NCBI GenBank assembly: GCA_001774245.1
Contig: MEZF01000062.1
Location: 1 to 6,923 of the forward strand
Reading direction: 5' to 3'
Origin: Candidatus Bathyarchaeota archaeon RBG_13_52_12
Lineage (GTDB): Archaea; Thermoproteota; Bathyarchaeia; TCS64
DNA length: 6,923 nucleotides
This document shows positions 6,500-6,923 of this stretch, one piece after another. Position 1 is the first letter of the stretch. Every line of letters starts with the position of its first letter. The position numbers and the translations under genes were made by a program. Below the pieces are notes generated by a model. It saw only the letters and a list, made by a program, of their open reading frames with translations, did no database searches and was not told where the DNA came from.

Positions 6500-6713
6500 G
6501 TTTTAAACCTCAAAACATTGACAGGCCGAGGCACTGGACGCGGCGAGGCTGAGTTTCGCTGCCCTAACATCCTCGACTCATGAGATTTTAATTGAATGAG
6601 ATAAAAGGTTTCTCTAAGTAGGAATATACCATAATTATTCCTACTTGGATATACTAGGGCGTACCTAGGGAATAGATGTAAATATCGAGACGATCTTAAC
6701 CTGTTCGACTGCC
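6500..6713. promoter_or_regulatory. Divergent intergenic region between porG and aminotransferase
   Basis: About 214 bp without a convincing gene. The half next to porG (about 6515-6580) is GC-rich and would form an untranslated leader. The other part is AT-rich and holds several candidate TATA-like elements: TTTTAT (complement of 6602-6607) and AATTAAAAT (complement of 6585-6593) for porG, and GGATATAC (6647-6654) or TAAATATC (6679-6686) for the plus-strand gene. The last one lies about 30 bp before the TTG at 6714. I cannot choose between these by eye. The 11-9-11 palindrome at 6616-6646 sits among them, where an operator would be expected. Confidence 0.45.
6616..6646. promoter_or_regulatory. 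Perfect 11-bp inverted repeat, candidate operator upstream of por
   Basis: Left arm AAGTAGGAATA (6616-6626) and right arm TATTCCTACTT (6636-6646) are exact reverse complements separated by 9 bp. The repeat lies 117 bp upstream of the porG ATG and about 68 bp before the probable aminotransferase start. A dyad in a divergent promoter region is typical of a dimeric transcription factor site, and the arms overlap TATA-like sequence (GAATATACC). A terminator is less likely: no U-run follows on either strand and neither flank has a gene ending here. The binding protein is unknown. Confidence 0.55.
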
Positions 6714-6923
6714 TTGCTCAAAACCACGAAGTTTTACTCGAAGCTTGGCGCAACATTTGCGCCAAGTATGATGAACTCGATTCTCCTCCCTGCGCCGAGT
6801 GTGAAGCTAATTAGGTTCACTGGTGGCAGCTACGACGTCCCGAGCCTCCCCTCTGCAGAGGTGAAGAGGATATTCGAGGAAGCTTCCCCTCAGAACTGGG
6901 CAGAGATGCTTCAGTACGGCGGG
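6714..6923 (+). CDS. PLP-dependent class-I aminotransferase, N-terminal fragment (3'-truncated by window)
   Basis: The plus-strand frame is open from 6669 to the window end; 70 codons are read from a TTG at 6714. FYSKLGATFAPSMMNSIL followed by VKLIRFTGGSYDVPSLP and then AEMLQYGG resembles the start of fold-type I aminotransferases of the Aro8/LysN/2-aminoadipate type (a substrate-side helix, an IxFxGGxPxxxxxP motif, then the xLQYGxxxG segment). The PLP lysine lies beyond the window, so activity cannot be judged. Start: ATGs at 6768 and 6771 would remove the conserved N-terminal helix, so the TTG is preferred; no Shine-Dalgarno precedes either, which suggests a leaderless mRNA. The true start is uncertain. 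Aminotransferases of this type pass amino groups between amino acids and 2-oxo acids, which suits its place next to a 2-oxoacid oxidoreductase. Confidence 0.65.
   Translation, partial: MLKTTKFYSKLGATFAPSMMNSILLPAPSVKLIRFTGGSYDVPSLPSAEVKRIFEEASPQNWAEMLQYGG
6744..6766 (+). repeat. Perfect 10-bp hairpin inside the 5' end of the aminotransferase gene
   Basis: CTTGGCGCAA (6744-6753) and TTGCGCCAAG (6757-6766) are exact reverse complements around a 3-nt loop CAT. Read from the TTG start it covers codons 11-18 (LGATFAPS); if the gene instead began at ATG 6768 it would end one base before the start codon. It is GC-rich, and in RNA would form a stable stem near the start of translation. Confidence 0.6.

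Noticed and set aside
6493..6570. A 25-codon minus-strand open frame (ATG at 6570) overlapping the porG start, as a possible leader peptide
   Set aside because: The only GAGG is directly against the ATG with no spacing, the translation is Arg/Pro-rich without an amino-acid run typical of attenuators, and porG has its own good Shine-Dalgarno.
6616..6646. Inverted repeat as an intrinsic terminator
   Set aside because: No gene ends into it from either side, no T-run follows it, and archaeal termination does not usually need a hairpin. A protein-binding dyad is the better reading.
6768..6774. ATGATGA resembling the C box of an archaeal C/D box guide RNA
   Set aside because: No CUGA D box or C'/D' pair is found at suitable distance, and the stretch encodes Met-Met in the aminotransferase frame.

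Overview
The window looks like a piece of an archaeal chromosome, probably from an anaerobic, thermophile-like lineage of the Thermoproteota/Bathyarchaeia kind. That placement is inferred. Its basis is an archaeal-order pyruvate:ferredoxin oxidoreductase operon (gamma-delta-alpha-beta), heavy use of AGG/AGA arginine codons, GTG starts, TATA-like boxes close to start codons, and a T-run in the place of a terminator. No rRNA, tRNA, CRISPR array or mobile element is visible.

Layout from left to right. (1) Positions 1-140 are a perfect 70-bp tandem duplication at the window edge. It leads into a plus-strand ornithine cyclodeaminase / alanine dehydrogenase / mu-crystallin family gene that has lost its 5' end and stops at 897. 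(2) A short gap with a run of nine T residues separates it from a convergent minus-strand DUF917 (S-methyl-thiohydantoin desulfurase-like) gene. (3) An intergenic region of about 85 bp, with one TATA-like element readable on both strands, divides DUF917 from a divergent, translationally coupled pair. The pair encodes the small SAF subunit and the large subunit of a split UxaA-family (altronate dehydratase / sulfolactate sulfo-lyase type) lyase. (4) Only 7 bp after the large subunit, tail to tail, ends a minus-strand operon. It runs from 6499 down to 3565 and encodes a 2-oxoacid:ferredoxin oxidoreductase: porG (gamma), porD (delta, 2x[4Fe-4S]), then one 699-residue polypeptide in which PorA and PorB are fused. 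(5) The divergent intergenic region at the right contains a perfect 11-9-11 inverted repeat. It is followed by the first about 70 codons of a class-I PLP aminotransferase that runs off the window.

How the genes may work together (inference): three of the functions converge on 2-oxo acids. An OCD-family enzyme and an aminotransferase can interconvert amino acids and 2-oxo acids. A UxaA-family lyase eliminates water, or sulfite in the SuyAB branch, from a hydroxy acid to give a 2-oxo acid. The Por complex oxidises pyruvate or a related acid to acyl-CoA, CO2 and reduced ferredoxin. This fits an amino-acid or organic-acid fermenting (or acetogenic) archaeon. The most unusual features are the PorA-PorB fusion beside free gamma and delta subunits, the non-canonical acidic positions in the UxaA large subunit, the DUF917/UxaA divergent pair of unknown substrate, and the palindrome upstream of por. 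I do not see a clearly new defence or mobile system here.
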